64,000 nucleotides of DNA from Lewinella sp. JB7 (GCF_024297185.1 NZ_JANCTD010000004.1:248001-312000); one strand, 5' to 3'. Positions 43,231 through 53,489 are shown, counted from the first letter of the stretch. The notes: generated from the sequence alone by a model not told the origin. Program-made: numbers and translations.

Positions 43231-46200
43231 ATGGACAAGCTCTCCTTACCCTGCTTACTACTGATGTTGCTGCTGTTTGCCTCCGGTCCGTCGTTCGGAC
43301 AATCGGGCAGCGACACCATTTCTCCCGACGAACGCTACGCCAGCCTTCAGTTTCGCAACATCGGTCCCTTCCGGGGCGGGCGGAGCAATGCGGTAACCGG
43401 CGTGCCGGGGCAACCACTCCGCTACTACTTCGGCGGCGTTGGCGGCGGGATCTTTCGCACCGACGATGCCGGAATGCACTGGCGCAACATTTCGGACGGC
43501 CAGCTGAACACCGGTTCCATCGGAGCCCTCGCTATCGCCCCCAGTGATGCGAACGTGATCTACGCCGGCACGGGCGAGCACGCCGTTCGGGGGGTCATGA
43601 CCTCGGCCGGCGACGGCGTTTACCGGTCCGACGACGGCGGGGATACCTGGAAACACCTGGGCCTTGTCGACAGCCGCCACATTGCTGAAATCGTGGTACA
43701 CCCCCGCGATCCGGATCACCTTTACGTGGCCGTGCAGGGCGCCGTCCACGGCGATAGTGAGGACCGGGGCATCTACCGTAGTACCGACGGTGGAGAGAGC
43801 TGGCAGAAAATCTTCTACGTCGACGCAACCACCGGTGCGGTCGACCTCAGCATGGACCCCTCGAACCCCCGCATTCTCTACGCGGGGATGTGGGACCACC
43901 GCCGTTACCCCTGGGCGGTACGTAGCGGTGGCCGGGGAAGTGGACTCTTTAAATCGACTGATGGCGGCGATAACTGGGAACGACTGACCGAAGGACTGCC
44001 GGACACCCTGGGTAAAGTTGCCATTTCCGTAAGCCCCGCCCGGCCCTCACGCGTGTACGCCAACGTAGAAGCCGCCGGCGACCGGGGAGGCGTTTACCGC
44101 TCGGACGATGGCGGCAAGTCGTGGACCCAGACGAGTAAGGACCGCATCACCGTCGCCCGCGCGTGGTACTACATCGAGATCTTCGCGGACCCCGTCAATC
44201 CGGAGGTCGTATACGTGCTCAATGCGCCGATGCTCCGCTCCATCGACGGAGGAAAGAACTTTACCGTAATCCCTAATCCCCACGGAGACCAACACGACCT
44301 CTGGATTAACCGGGAAGATCCGGCCAATATGATTCTCGGCAACGACGGCGGCGCTACGATAACCTTCAACGGGGGTAAAAGCTGGAGTACCCAGGCCAAC
44401 CAGCCGACCGCCCAGTTCTACCGGGTCATTACGGATAATCAAATGCCCTACCACGTGTACGGCGGGCAGCAGGACAACAGTGCCGTAGACATTGCCAGCC
44501 GGAGCCGGGGCAGCGGCATCGACGAATCCAACTGGCGACCGACCGCCGGGGGAGAAAGTGCATTTCTGGCCTTCGACCCCGACAATCCCCGCTACGTCAT
44601 GGGCGGCAGCTACCAGGGCAACATCTCGGTGTACGACAACGACACGGATACGGAAGTCGACGTAATGGCCAGCCCGGTCGCCGGACTCGCCACGCCCCCC
44701 CGACAGATGAAGTACCGCTTCAATTGGAACGCCCCCATTGTAGCCCAGCCCCAGGACCCCGACGTATTCTATCACGGAGGCAATCGCGTACTGAAATCGA
44801 CCGACCTAGGACGCAGTTGGACGGAAATCAGCCCGGACCTTACCCGCAACGATACCACTAAGCTGGTAGACGGCGGCGGCCCGTTCACGAATGAAGGTGC
44901 CGGCGGCGAGATATACGGCACCATCAGCTACCTCGTCGCCTCCCCCCACCGGGCCGGCGAACTCTGGGTAGGCACCGACGACGGCCGCGTGTGGCTCACC
45001 CGCAACGAAGGTGGGGAGTGGACGGAGATCACCCCCGCCGGAATGGGCGAAAAGCTGGTTAATGCCATCGAAGTTTCCCCCCACGATCCCGCCACCGCTT
45101 ACCTCGCCGTCACCAACTATAAGTTCAATGATTTCACCCCGGAAGCCTACCGCACTACCGATTACGGAAAGACGTGGCAACGCATTGTCGCGGGCTTCGG
45201 GGAGCAGGACTTCGTGCGGGTGATCCGGGAAGACCCCAAACGCCCCGGATTGCTCTATGCGGGGACCGAACGCGGATTGTATTTATCCTTCAACGAGGGA
45301 AAAAACTGGGAAAAGCCGAACTTCAATCTACCGGACGCTCCCATCCTTGATCTCACTACGCGCGATAACGACCTCGTCGTGGCTACCTCCGGCCGCGCCT
45401 TCTGGATCCTGGATGATCTGAGTGCCCTGCAACAAACCGGCGGGGCCTCACCGACCGCCATGACGATTTTTCAACCCAAGCCCACTTACCGCTACAATTT
45501 CTCTACTCCCGATGAGGCTCCCGACGGAGAGGGCCAGAACCCGGCCAGCGGTATCATCTTCGATTACTACCTGCCGGTCGTCGACGACAGTACCGCGGTC
45601 ACCCTCGACGTGCTGGATGCCCGCGGGGCAGTGGTGCGGACTTATTCGAGCAAACCGGAGAAAACGAAGAACTGGCCCGGCGGACCTCCCCCCGCAACCG
45701 CTCTGCCCGCCGAACCAGGATTTAATCGATTTAACTGGGATCTGCGTCGTGCTACCCTTCCGGCCGTAGAGGGCATTTTCGTGCTGGGCGACTACCGGGG
45801 TAGCCTGGTGGGGCCGGGTACGTATACCCTGCGACTGTCTACCCCCCGGGATACGGTAAGTGTCGACGCCGAATTGTTAGCTGATCCTAATCTGGATGCC
45901 ACACCGGCCGAATACGGTAGCCAACAGGAAATTCTGACCGCCGCCGAAGCCGCCGTCCGGGACATTCACCGTTCCGTCAACCGGATGCGGCAGGTGCGGT
46001 CGCCGGTGGAAGCGCTGAACGACAAGCTGACGAATGTATCGGGCACCGATGACCTCGTACGCCAGGGTACCCGGATCATTAGCCGGATCACCGATTGGGA
46101 GAATGCCCTCATTCAACCCGAGCAGAAAACCTTTCAGGACGTGATCAATTTTCCGAACCGCCTCAACGCCGAACTGATGAACCTGAAGAGCCGGGTCGAC

Positions 46201-46377
46201 GGTGCCGTTCCGGTCGTCACTACCGGCGCCCGGGAGCGATTACGGGAGTTGACGGCCGACTGGCAACGCTACCGTCAGGTGCTCGACCGCATCATCGACG
46301 AAGATGTAGCCGCCTTCAACGCGGCCTACCGGGAGCTGAACTTGCCGGCGGTGATCGTACCGACCGCCGATCGCTAA
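43231..46377 (+). CDS. BNR/VPS10-repeat secreted protein (glycosyl hydrolase-like)
   Basis: 1048 residues from the ATG at 43231 with signal peptide MDKLSLPCLLLMLLLFASGPSFGQ (quoted as two parts: MDKLSLPCLLLMLLLFA, SGPSFGQ). The mature protein holds many BNR/Asp-box repeats of the S-x-D-x-G-x-T/S-W type: RTDDAGMHW, RSDDGGDTW, RSTDGGESW, KSTDGGDNW, RSDDGGKSW, RSIDGGKNF, KSTDLGRSW and RTTDYGKTW, enough for two seven-bladed propellers as in sortilin/VPS10-like and oligoxyloglucan hydrolase-like proteins. The last 250 residues are a beta domain and a helical tail. In Bacteroidota these are annotated only as glycosyl hydrolase or sialidase-like; no catalytic proof is visible. No T9SS domain, so probably periplasmic. 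The next gene converges two bases downstream. Confidence 0.85.
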   Translation: MDKLSLPCLLLMLLLFASGPSFGQSGSDTISPDERYASLQFRNIGPFRGGRSNAVTGVPGQPLRYYFGGVGGGIFRTDDAGMHWRNISDGQLNTGSIGALAIAPSDANVIYAGTGEHAVRGVMTSAGDGVYRSDDGGDTWKHLGLVDSRHIAEIVVHPRDPDHLYVAVQGAVHGDSEDRGIYRSTDGGESWQKIFYVDATTGAVDLSMDPSNPRILYAGMWDHRRYPWAVRSGGRGSGLFKSTDGGDNWERLTEGLPDTLGKVAISVSPARPSRVYANVEAAGDRGGVYRSDDGGKSWTQTSKDRITVARAWYYIEIFADPVNPEVVYVLNAPMLRSIDGGKNFTVIPNPHGDQHDLWINREDPANMILGNDGGATITFNGGKSWSTQANQPTAQFYRVITDNQMPYHVYGGQQDNSAVDIASRSRGSGIDESNWRPTAGGESAFLAFDPDNPRYVMGGSYQGNISVYDNDTDTEVDVMASPVAGLATPPRQMKYRFNWNAPIVAQPQDPDVFYHGGNRVLKSTDLGRSWTEISPDLTRNDTTKLVDGGGPFTNEGAGGEIYGTISYLVASPHRAGELWVGTDDGRVWLTRNEGGEWTEITPAGMGEKLVNAIEVSPHDPATAYLAVTNYKFNDFTPEAYRTTDYGKTWQRIVAGFGEQDFVRVIREDPKRPGLLYAGTERGLYLSFNEGKNWEKPNFNLPDAPILDLTTRDNDLVVATSGRAFWILDDLSALQQTGGASPTAMTIFQPKPTYRYNFSTPDEAPDGEGQNPASGIIFDYYLPVVDDSTAVTLDVLDARGAVVRTYSSKPEKTKNWPGGPPPATALPAEPGFNRFNWDLRRATLPAVEGIFVLGDYRGSLVGPGTYTLRLSTPRDTVSVDAELLADPNLDATPAEYGSQQEILTAAEAAVRDIHRSVNRMRQVRSPVEALNDKLTNVSGTDDLVRQGTRIISRITDWENALIQPEQKTFQDVINFPNRLNAELMNLKSRVDGAVPVVTTGARERLRELTADWQRYRQVLDRIIDEDVAAFNAAYRELNLPAVIVPTADR

Positions 46378-46379
46378 GC

Positions 46380-48155
46380 CTATTTTCCGGTGGTGATCCA
46401 GCTGTCGACCTTCCGCTCCAGCACGGCCAGGGGGAGGCAGCCGCCTTCCAAGACCAGATCGTGGAAGGCGCGTACGTCGAAGTCATTACCCATCTCCTCT
46501 TCGGCCCGGGCCCGGAGTTCGCGAATCTTCAGTTGACCGACTTTGTAGCTGAGGGCCTGGCCGGGGATGGCCATGTAGCGCTCGATTTCGGAGACGATGC
46601 TGGCTTCGCTTTCGGCTTCGTTGTCCAGGCTGTACTGAATGGCCCGTTCGCGGCTCCATCCCTTACTGTGGATACCGGTGTCCACGACGAGGCGGATTGC
46701 CCGGTGCATCTCGGCGCTTAGCATACCGAAGTACTGGTAGGGGTCCTCGTAAAGTCCGAGTTCCTCCCCCAGGCTCTCGCAGTACAGTGCCCAGCCTTCT
46801 CCGTAGGCGCTGTACCAGAGATTGCGGCGGAAAGCGGGTAAGTCTTCGTTCTCCTGCTGTAGGCTGATCTGGTAGTGGTGACCGGGAATGGCTTCGTGCA
46901 GAAAGAGATCCTCGTCGCTGAAGGTATTGTAGGCTGCTACCTCGGGGATCGGAACGTAGAAGATGCCGGGACGGGTGCCGTCGAGGCTTCCCGGATTGTA
47001 CTCCGCCGAGGCGCTGGCTTCCCGAAAAGCCTCGGTGCGGCGTACCTCAAAGGGGGTTTTCGGAACCTTATTGAACAGTTGCGCCAACTGGGGCTTCATG
47101 CGATCGTAGATCGAGTTGAAGTTGTCGATTACCTGCTGGGGATCGTGAAAGGGCATGAGTTCGCGGCGGCTGCGGACGTGATCGAAGAATTCCTGCAGAT
47201 CGCCATCGAAGCCGACTTCCGCCTTTACCCGTTCCATTTCGCCGCGCAGGCGGGCCACTTCGCTCAATCCGAGTTCGTGGATTTCCTCGGCGGTCAGGTC
47301 GGTAGTCGTGTACAACTTGATGAGGTACTTATAGTATGCCGGCCCGTTGGGAATGGCGTCAATTCCGCTGGTCTCCCGGGTCAGCGGCAGGTACTCATTC
47401 CGCACGTAGGTGGTCAGGTCGGTAAACAGGGGAATGATGCGCTGGCCGATCATGCGTTTATACTCCGTCGTAAGTCGTTCGCGCTCGGCACCGGGAATGC
47501 TGTCCGGCAGGTTGCGCACGGGCCCGTAGAACAGGTGATCCTCCACCGGCTCGGCGGCCAGCCCTTCCAACTGGGGTAACATCTTTTCGGCGAGGGGCCG
47601 GGGGAGGGTGTAGCCCATGGCCGCTCCCCGTTCCAGATTTGCCCGCGCGGTGTCCATCATAACGGCGAAATCCTCCACCCGCAGCAGCCAGTTCTCGTAA
47701 TCCTCCACGGTACCAAAGGGTTGGGCGCTCTCTCCACTGGCCAGTTGCCCGATCATCAGGTGAGGGCTATCGAATTGATCGAGGGGAAGGAGTTCTTCGG
47801 CGAAGCTGGCACCCTGCATGGCCATGTTCAGTTCCCACTCGAGAACATCATAGCTGATCTGTTCGGTCGGGCCGAGACGGGCGCGGTTGATCTTCTTGAG
47901 CTGCGCGAGGTAATCCTGATAAAATCCCCGGCGCTCCTCCTTGTATTCCCCCGCAAGCGTGTTGGGCAACCGGTCATTGTAGCGGTCGTCACCGAGGAAG
48001 GTGGCTTCCAGTGGGTTCAGTTGCAGGCGTGCCTCCTGGTACTCCTCGAGCAAACGACCGAAAGACTCGTCCGCAACCGGAGCTTCCGTGACGGTGGATT
48101 CATCGCTCGCACAGGCGAAAACGAACAGGAGCAGTAGGGCGGAAAAGTAGCGCAT
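46380..48155 (-). CDS. DUF885 family zinc-peptidase-like lipoprotein
   Basis: 591 residues with a lipoprotein signal (MRYFSALLLLFVFAC, Cys15). DUF885 proteins have a thermolysin-like helical fold; the metal motif is DLFLHEAIPGHHYQ at about 413-426 (HE and HH residues) and the third-ligand-type segment EGWALYCESLGEE at about 453-465. The rest is helical with an N-terminal collagenase-like cap (VADESFGRLLEEYQEARLQL in part). It is probably a periplasmic carboxypeptidase or aminopeptidase of broad specificity. Its downstream end meets the BNR gene convergently. Confidence 0.88.
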   Translation of the reverse strand: MRYFSALLLLFVFACASDESTVTEAPVADESFGRLLEEYQEARLQLNPLEATFLGDDRYNDRLPNTLAGEYKEERRGFYQDYLAQLKKINRARLGPTEQISYDVLEWELNMAMQGASFAEELLPLDQFDSPHLMIGQLASGESAQPFGTVEDYENWLLRVEDFAVMMDTARANLERGAAMGYTLPRPLAEKMLPQLEGLAAEPVEDHLFYGPVRNLPDSIPGAERERLTTEYKRMIGQRIIPLFTDLTTYVRNEYLPLTRETSGIDAIPNGPAYYKYLIKLYTTTDLTAEEIHELGLSEVARLRGEMERVKAEVGFDGDLQEFFDHVRSRRELMPFHDPQQVIDNFNSIYDRMKPQLAQLFNKVPKTPFEVRRTEAFREASASAEYNPGSLDGTRPGIFYVPIPEVAAYNTFSDEDLFLHEAIPGHHYQISLQQENEDLPAFRRNLWYSAYGEGWALYCESLGEELGLYEDPYQYFGMLSAEMHRAIRLVVDTGIHSKGWSRERAIQYSLDNEAESEASIVSEIERYMAIPGQALSYKVGQLKIRELRARAEEEMGNDFDVRAFHDLVLEGGCLPLAVLERKVDSWITTGK

Positions 48156-48216
48156 GGGGTCTAACGGTTAGGCCACAAATATAGGCGACCACCCCGTCTG
48201 TTCCCCCGGCGGTCGA

Positions 48217-48717
48217 TCAGTAGCGAATTTCGAGTACTTCGAGTTTACGCACCTCCGACCCCAGATGGAAATCGGCGGTTTCACCGACCCAACGTCCGGT
48301 AACGGCCCGTGCGATCGGGGCGGTAAAACTGATCTTACCTTCCTTTACGTTCGCCTCATCCACCCCGACGATCCGGAACTCCTGGACGCTTTTGCTACCG
48401 CCCTGCCGGAGCTTTACGTAGGCTCCGAAACGTACTTCCTCCGGGGGCTGTCCGGCGGGGTCGACGATGCGCGCCGATACGATCCGCTGCTGGAGAAGGG
48501 CGAGTTTCCCGTCGATCACCGTCGCGGCCCGCCGTCGTTCGTCCTCATTGTCGGAGGACAGGGCGGCCTTCTCCGCTTCCAGCTGCTCCCGCTCGGCTTC
48601 CAGTGCCCGGTACCCTTCGGGGGTGACGTAATTGGTCTCTCCGGCCGGCAGGGGCGCGCGGGGCGGTATGATGGGCAGTTCTTCCTGATCCGATTCCTTG
48701 ACGAAGCCGCGTGACAT
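48217..48717 (-). CDS. GreA/GreB family transcript cleavage factor
   Basis: 166 residues. It begins MSRGFVKESDQEELP, a beginning common in Bacteroidota Gre proteins, followed by NYVTPEGYRALEAEREQLEAEK (in part), the coiled-coil hairpin that reaches into the RNA polymerase channel. The C-terminal FKBP-like domain (about 90-166) has IVGVDEANVKEGKISFTAPIA and ARAVTGRWVGETADF, with the C-terminal Gre signature. It rescues backtracked RNA polymerase by stimulating RNA cleavage. Whether it is GreA- or GreB-like is not decided. Confidence 0.9.
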   Translation of the reverse strand: MSRGFVKESDQEELPIIPPRAPLPAGETNYVTPEGYRALEAEREQLEAEKAALSSDNEDERRRAATVIDGKLALLQQRIVSARIVDPAGQPPEEVRFGAYVKLRQGGSKSVQEFRIVGVDEANVKEGKISFTAPIARAVTGRWVGETADFHLGSEVRKLEVLEIRY

Positions 48718-48810
48718 AATGTACTGTACTGGTGCAAGTACCTAACGGGTCAGATACCTACACGGTTGCCACCCCGTTTCCGGGCGCGAAGCCGTCAGAT
48801 TTCAGAACCG

Positions 48811-49473
48811 TTACCGGAATACGGCTTCCGTGGCCAGATCCAGGCCATCGGCTACCCGATCGAAAATATCGGTATTACTCTCCTCACTGATCAGGATGAC
48901 CCCACTGCCGTTAACGGTCGCATCCTCCAGATCGCTACGGGTAATGCCGGCGAACCAGTGGTGAGGGTTGAGGACGATCTTACTCGTGGCGATCGTTCCG
49001 GGTTCGACGGTAGTACCGTCCGCCTCGGCTTCGAACACTTCCCCCGAGTTGAACTCGAACCGTACGGGATAGACGGTACCGTCTTCCTTACCGTAAGTTC
49101 CTTCGGCCACCAGGGTGGGCTTATCACCGTCGTCAAGTAGTTCGATACCGAGGTAGACGCTCCGGTATTCCCCCGCCGGGATTTGAACCGCGACGCTCCC
49201 GGACCCGGGTAGGCCGGTCGCCAGATCAAAGGTCATGATCGATTCTTGGGAAAGGCTTACCGAAGTCCCGTCCGCACGATCCCCGTCGAATTCAATCTCG
49301 CTGATGACCACGGACCCGCTCGTAAACCGCAGATCTCCGGCACTGCGGTAGTTCACGGTCGATTTATCCAGCTCCATACGGAGTTGAAATCCCGTAGTGG
49401 GGGCGTCATCCTTGCTGCACGCGGTGATCAGTAGTGCCAGCAGCAGCGTAGAGAATAAAGAAGAAAATTTCAT
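48811..49473 (-). CDS. Lipoprotein with DUF4382-like beta domain
   Basis: 220 residues from the ATG at 49473, which gives a lipoprotein signal (MKFSSLFSTLLLALLITAC, Cys19) and an SKDD sequence after the cysteine. The remainder is beta-rich: SVVISEIEFDG, FDLATGLPGSGSVAVQIPAG, EYRSVYLGIELLDDGD. This resembles DUF4382-like Ig-fold lipoproteins of Bacteroidota, but the match is by pattern only. Probably an outer-membrane surface lipoprotein. Transcribed alone or with greA downstream. Confidence 0.65.
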   Translation of the reverse strand: MKFSSLFSTLLLALLITACSKDDAPTTGFQLRMELDKSTVNYRSAGDLRFTSGSVVISEIEFDGDRADGTSVSLSQESIMTFDLATGLPGSGSVAVQIPAGEYRSVYLGIELLDDGDKPTLVAEGTYGKEDGTVYPVRFEFNSGEVFEAEADGTTVEPGTIATSKIVLNPHHWFAGITRSDLEDATVNGSGVILISEESNTDIFDRVADGLDLATEAVFR

Positions 49474-49488
49474 GCAGCATTGATAGTC

Positions 49489-49504
49489 GGACGAACATTC
49501 GTCC
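49489..49504. promoter_or_regulatory. Palindrome upstream of a lipoprotein gene
   Basis: GGACGAACATTCGTCC is a 7-base inverted repeat around a CA centre, 16 bases upstream of the minus-strand ATG at 49473. It could be an operator or a hairpin in the 5' leader. Confidence 0.35.
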
Positions 49505-49672
49505 ACCAGTCAGAACGTCTGCGCGCACTGCGGTAGCCGAAGCTGTACATTTTTTAACTCCCGTGATCTGGTCCTCTCTGATCACCACACCTGCTGGCGG
49601 GAATGCCTGGTTCCATCTTGCGCGAATCCATGGGGTACGCTGCTCACTAAGTGAAGTGTTATCATTGCCCCC

Positions 49673-50512
49673 GTGTCATCCTTCCTCTCCTACTGGTGGT
49701 ATCGTTTCCGCTCCGCACTCCGGTGGTACCTGGCCGCCCGTACGCGCTACGACGTGCACTCTCCCTTTCTGAGCGCCTTCGTCCGGGAAGTGTACGCCGA
49801 CGACCGCTACTACCACGCCTTCGGGCTCGTCCGGCAACTGCGTAAGTTCTGGAATACGCAGCGGCAAACGGTCCGACTGCGCTCTCTGGGAGCCGCCAGC
49901 CGTACCACCCGAAAGCCCGAGCGGACGGCGGCCAGCCTCGTCCGCACGAACGCCATTAACCACCGTCACGGCAAACTCTTGTTTCGCCTGGCCCTGTGGC
50001 TGCGTCCCACGTGTATCGTCGAATTAGGTACGAACGCCGGCATCTCCACGCTTTACCTGCACGCCGCGGATACCCGTACGCCGCTGTTCACCGTAGAGGG
50101 GAACGCCGAAGTCAGCGCGCTGGCGAGCGAGACCTTCCGGCGGGCGGGGGTCTCACCGAAGCTCCACGCGTTCACGATGACCTTCCGGACGTTCTTCGCC
50201 AATCACTGGCCACCGGGCAAGAAGAATCTGCTGGCTTTCATCGACGGCGATCACCGCTACGCCCCTACCCTGGAGTACATCGATCGCCTCCTGGAAACCG
50301 CTACGCCGGAGAGCGTGATCGTGGTGGCGGACATTCACTGGTCGGCGGATATGGAGCGTGCCTGGACTACACTTAAGGCGCATCCGCGAATCACGGCATC
50401 GGTAGATACCTACCACTTCGGCATTCTGTTCCTGCGACCGCAACTACGGGGGCCCCATCTGAGCCTGATTCCTACGCGGTACAAACCCTGGCGGGTAGGC
50501 TTTTTTAGCTGA
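49673..50512 (+). CDS. Class I SAM-dependent methyltransferase (O-methyltransferase-like)
   Basis: 279 residues from a GTG at 49673. An N-terminal YDVHSPF at about 26-32 is characteristic of a Bacteroidota methyltransferase subgroup. The SAM motif I is CIVELGTNAGISTLYL at about 114-129, and an acidic GDHRYAPTLEYID segment at about 191-203 (LLAFIDGDHRYAP) is typical of catechol O-methyltransferase-like enzymes. Cytoplasmic. The 3' end overlaps the convergent cbpM gene by eight bases. The substrate is unknown. Confidence 0.82.
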   Translation: MSSFLSYWWYRFRSALRWYLAARTRYDVHSPFLSAFVREVYADDRYYHAFGLVRQLRKFWNTQRQTVRLRSLGAASRTTRKPERTAASLVRTNAINHRHGKLLFRLALWLRPTCIVELGTNAGISTLYLHAADTRTPLFTVEGNAEVSALASETFRRAGVSPKLHAFTMTFRTFFANHWPPGKKNLLAFIDGDHRYAPTLEYIDRLLETATPESVIVVADIHWSADMERAWTTLKAHPRITASVDTYHFGILFLRPQLRGPHLSLIPTRYKPWRVGFFS

Positions 50513-50786
50513 AGTCATCCCAGTCCTCCACCGACCGGTAGCGGCCGCCCTCGATCCGGTCGAGCAGGCGCAGGATGATGTCGATGCCCGGCGCGTTCAC
50601 GCCCAGGTCGTTGCGTAACCGCAGGGCACGTTCGATCCGGGGCACCTGGGTTTCCGGAATCAGGATGATGTGCTTATCCTGCTGCGCTTCGAAGATGCCG
50701 TGATCGATGAATTCCTCGATCACGACGGTTTCGCACTGGTGGAAGGTGCAAAACTGCTGGATGGTGATGTAGGCTACTCCGGCCAT
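50505..50786 (-). CDS. CbpM-like chaperone modulator
   Basis: 93 residues (MAGVAYITIQQFCTFHQCE), a MerR-like helix-turn-helix fold without DNA-binding partner domain. CbpM proteins bind the J domain of CbpA and inhibit its co-chaperone activity. The J-domain gene ends 21 bases upstream, which confirms the assignment: cbpA and cbpM are adjacent and cotranscribed. Overlaps the convergent methyltransferase by eight bases. Confidence 0.85.
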   Translation of the reverse strand: MAGVAYITIQQFCTFHQCETVVIEEFIDHGIFEAQQDKHIILIPETQVPRIERALRLRNDLGVNAPGIDIILRLLDRIEGGRYRSVEDWDDFS

Positions 50787-50807
50787 GGGGCGTACTATTT
50801 TATCCGG

Positions 50808-51743
50808 CTAGCGGCCGGCCAGTTTAGAGAAAGCGGCACGTTCCTCGGCGTTCAGCTGAGTGGGAAGCTTCACGCGCAGGTCGAGGTAGAGGTCGCCGTG
50901 GCCGCCGCTTTTGTACTTCGGCAGTCCCTTCCCCTTCAACCGTACCCGCTTTCCGTTTTCGGTGTTCTCCGCGACCGGGAAATTAACGGCTCCGGTGGGG
51001 GTCTGCACGGTGATCTTCCCCCCCAGCAGCATCGTATACAGATCGACCTCCTGCTCCTTGTACAGATCGGCCCCTTCCCGGCGGTATTCCGGTGGCGTAC
51101 TTACGCGGAAGGTGATGTAGAGATCGCCCGCGGGGCCGCCACCCGCGCCGGGGCTTCCCTGTCCGCGCAGTCGCAGCGTTTGTCCGTCCTCCACCCCCTG
51201 CGGGATGGTGACCCGCAGTTGCTTGCCGTTGACCGTCAGCACTTGCTTGTTGTCCTCTAGAATGTCGTTCATGTTCACGCGCAACTCGGCCTCGATGTCG
51301 CGTCCGCGAAAGGATCGGCTCCTTCCGCCAAAGCCGGCTCCCGCGGCCCCGCCCCCCGCTCCTCCAAACATGTCGCGGAAGAAATCGGAGAAGTCGGCGC
51401 CCTCGCCTCCACCAGTGGTGTAGGTGTACTGTCCGCCGAAGGGATTGCCACCACCGCCGCCGAATCCACCGAATCCGCCGCCCTGTTGCTGGCGGGCCTG
51501 CTCGAAAGCGTCGGCGTGCTCCCAATCCTTACCGTACTTGTCGTACTTCTTGCGTTTTTCCGGATCGGAGAGCACGGCGTAGGCCTCGTTGACCTGCTTG
51601 AATTGTTGTTCCGCTTCGGCGTCGTTGGGGGCCACGTCGGGGTGGTACTTGCGCGCGAGTTTGCGGAAGGCCTTCTTTAGTTGCTTCTCATCGGCGGACT
51701 TATCTACGCCGAGCGTCTGGTAGTAATCGATGAATTGCGCCAT
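50808..51743 (-). CDS. CbpA-type DnaJ co-chaperone
   Basis: 311 residues. The J domain is at about 1-70 ([34 protein letters not shown], quoted as [16 protein letters not shown] and KYHPDV; the HPD motif is at about 33-35). A Gly/Phe-rich linker ([17 protein letters not shown]) follows, then the two C-terminal beta domains ([35 protein letters not shown]). There is no zinc-finger domain, so it is CbpA- rather than DnaJ-like. It stimulates DnaK ATPase in the cytoplasm. Confidence 0.93.
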   Translation of the reverse strand: MAQFIDYYQTLGVDKSADEKQLKKAFRKLARKYHPDVAPNDAEAEQQFKQVNEAYAVLSDPEKRKKYDKYGKDWEHADAFEQARQQQGGGFGGFGGGGGNPFGGQYTYTTGGGEGADFSDFFRDMFGGAGGGAAGAGFGGRSRSFRGRDIEAELRVNMNDILEDNKQVLTVNGKQLRVTIPQGVEDGQTLRLRGQGSPGAGGGPAGDLYITFRVSTPPEYRREGADLYKEQEVDLYTMLLGGKITVQTPTGAVNFPVAENTENGKRVRLKGKGLPKYKSGGHGDLYLDLRVKLPTQLNAEERAAFSKLAGR

Positions 51744-51751
51744 GATGTGTG

Positions 51752-52507
51752 CTAGTTTCCCTCCCCGTTGCGGTGCAGGGTAGGTACGACGATTGCAATG
51801 ATCGTGCCGACGGCCGAGCCCACGAGCACGTCGGTGAAAAAATGGCGGCCCGCCCGCATCCGGCCGTAGCTGACCGCGGCGGGCAACAGGGCCGCTCCGA
51901 GCCAGACGTAGGGAGTTGCCTTACTATTAGGATACAGATCGTTGTAGAGCTTAGCCGTCGTGATGCTGAAGTAGGCCGTGGTGGCGCTGTGTCCGCTGAA
52001 GAAGGAGTAGCGGCTTGACTTTTTCAGCTTCGTATCCAGGGGCGCATCGGCGTTGTAGGTGTACGGCCGGGGACGCCGGACCAGCACTTTTGTCAGGTTG
52101 ATGAGGCCGGAATTGATCATGGCGCCCTGGAATACGATCAGGGCCATGCGGTCGAAGTTGTCGCGTCCCGGCCGGTCGAGGAGCAGGAAGAAGGGGCTGG
52201 CGAAACTGGCCAGCAGCAGCTTGTCGGTATTCTCGTCCGCGTCCAGGCTGATGTGGCGGGTAGAGAACATATCGATGCCCGGGATCTTGTTGATCTCCAG
52301 TACCGAGATATCGTCTTCGGTCAGTGGGCTCACGCGCCGGTCGAGCATGATCGATGTGGACGTAAGGGCTCCACCCAGGCCCAGCAGTACCGCATTCGTG
52401 GTATTGCTCGGATTGTAGGGGTGCACCACCAGCCCCTGGGCGGGCAGGAGTTGGGAGACAAGCAGGGAAAGAACGAGAAAGAGCAGGGAAAGGAAACGGT
52501 AAATCAT
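51752..52507 (-). CDS. PAP2-family phosphatase
   Basis: 251 residues from the ATG at 52507 with signal-like helix [21 protein letters not shown] (in part). The PAP2 motifs are present: [10 protein letters not shown] at about 142-151 (K-x6-R-P), [14 protein letters not shown] at about 168-181 (S-G-H) and [19 protein letters not shown] at about 219-237 (R-x5-H-x3-D). It dephosphorylates lipid phosphates such as undecaprenyl pyrophosphate at the periplasmic face. It is eight bases upstream of cbpA. Confidence 0.9.
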   Translation of the reverse strand: MIYRFLSLLFLVLSLLVSQLLPAQGLVVHPYNPSNTTNAVLLGLGGALTSTSIMLDRRVSPLTEDDISVLEINKIPGIDMFSTRHISLDADENTDKLLLASFASPFFLLLDRPGRDNFDRMALIVFQGAMINSGLINLTKVLVRRPRPYTYNADAPLDTKLKKSSRYSFFSGHSATTAYFSITTAKLYNDLYPNSKATPYVWLGAALLPAAVSYGRMRAGRHFFTDVLVGSAVGTIIAIVVPTLHRNGEGN

Positions 52508-52555
52508 GTAACCACGACATTGTGTGAGGGACAACGGGGTGTCGCCGGGTTTGTG

Positions 52556-53461
52556 CTATTGCAGTCCTAATTCGGCGCGCAGGGGATCATCCACGGTGGC
52601 GTTTTGCTGCCAGTACGGCGAAAGTTTCTGTTCACGCAGGGTAGCGGTGGTCGTCAGCAGGGTATCGCGGCTCGGGTATGTTTCGGTCCATTCCCGTATG
52701 ACGTAGGGTGAGGCGGCGTCGTAGGTGACGGTGAGGCGACGGTCCAGCGCCGCGAACTCCAGTACGTACCGGCGGAGGCTGTCCCCGATCGCTTCGGTGG
52801 TGGCCCGTGCCGGGGTGGCCTCGTAGGGTTGGTGCGTCATGAGCAGGTAGCCGGTATTGGGAATGACGCGGAACTCCCCTTCGGGCAAGTCCCCACCGAT
52901 GCGGATGCGGTTGAAAACCTCGTCTTCCAGGAAGTCGGCTTCCAGCGCGCGATCCTGGTCCCCCTCCCGTTCGAAGTAGCTGCGCAGCTGCATATCCCAG
53001 CTTTCTCCCCCCGCATAATTGAGCTGGGTGAAGCTCTGTCCGCACCAGTCCTGGCTACTGGTGGTCACCTTCAGGGTGAGGGGGTGATCGGCGGCGTTGG
53101 TGGGCGTAAAGACGGAGGTCATCAGGGAGTAATCGTAGATGCCCGTAGTGAAGCGCCGGATGAGGTTCGTCTTGATGACGGGTGCGCTGTTGGGGTTCTC
53201 GTAGGCATCGTTTTTCACCTGGCGGTCGGTGAGAAAGTCTTCGGAAACCTGAATCAGGATGGCTTTCCCCCGGCGCATTTCTCCGTAGCGGGCCTGTTGC
53301 AGGTCGTAGGTGGAGATCTCCGCCTTGCTCTGGTACCAGTAAGCGGGCAGTTCGCCGCCAAACACGGGGGGCGGGGCCGCGGGAGCGGTAGAATCCGCGG
53401 AAGGCCGGGCATTACAGGCCAGCAGCGTGAGCGGAAGGACGAAAACGAGCAGGTACTTCAT
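52556..53461 (-). CDS. Conserved lipoprotein, unknown
   Basis: 301 residues with lipoprotein signal MKYLLVFVLPLTLLAC (Cys16). Recognisable stretches are LPAYWYQSKAEISTYDLQQARYGEMRRGKAILIQVSEDF (in part: YWYQSKAEISTYDLQQARYG) and SSQDWCGQSFTQLN. Proteins like this are sometimes labelled Maf-like in Bacteroidota, which seems unsupported. No catalytic motif is evident. Probably attached to the outer membrane. First gene of the minus-strand run 53461 to 50505. Confidence 0.7.
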   Translation of the reverse strand: MKYLLVFVLPLTLLACNARPSADSTAPAAPPPVFGGELPAYWYQSKAEISTYDLQQARYGEMRRGKAILIQVSEDFLTDRQVKNDAYENPNSAPVIKTNLIRRFTTGIYDYSLMTSVFTPTNAADHPLTLKVTTSSQDWCGQSFTQLNYAGGESWDMQLRSYFEREGDQDRALEADFLEDEVFNRIRIGGDLPEGEFRVIPNTGYLLMTHQPYEATPARATTEAIGDSLRRYVLEFAALDRRLTVTYDAASPYVIREWTETYPSRDTLLTTTATLREQKLSPYWQQNATVDDPLRAELGLQ

Positions 53462-53489
53462 GGGGCTAAAATTAATTCCGCATAAGAAA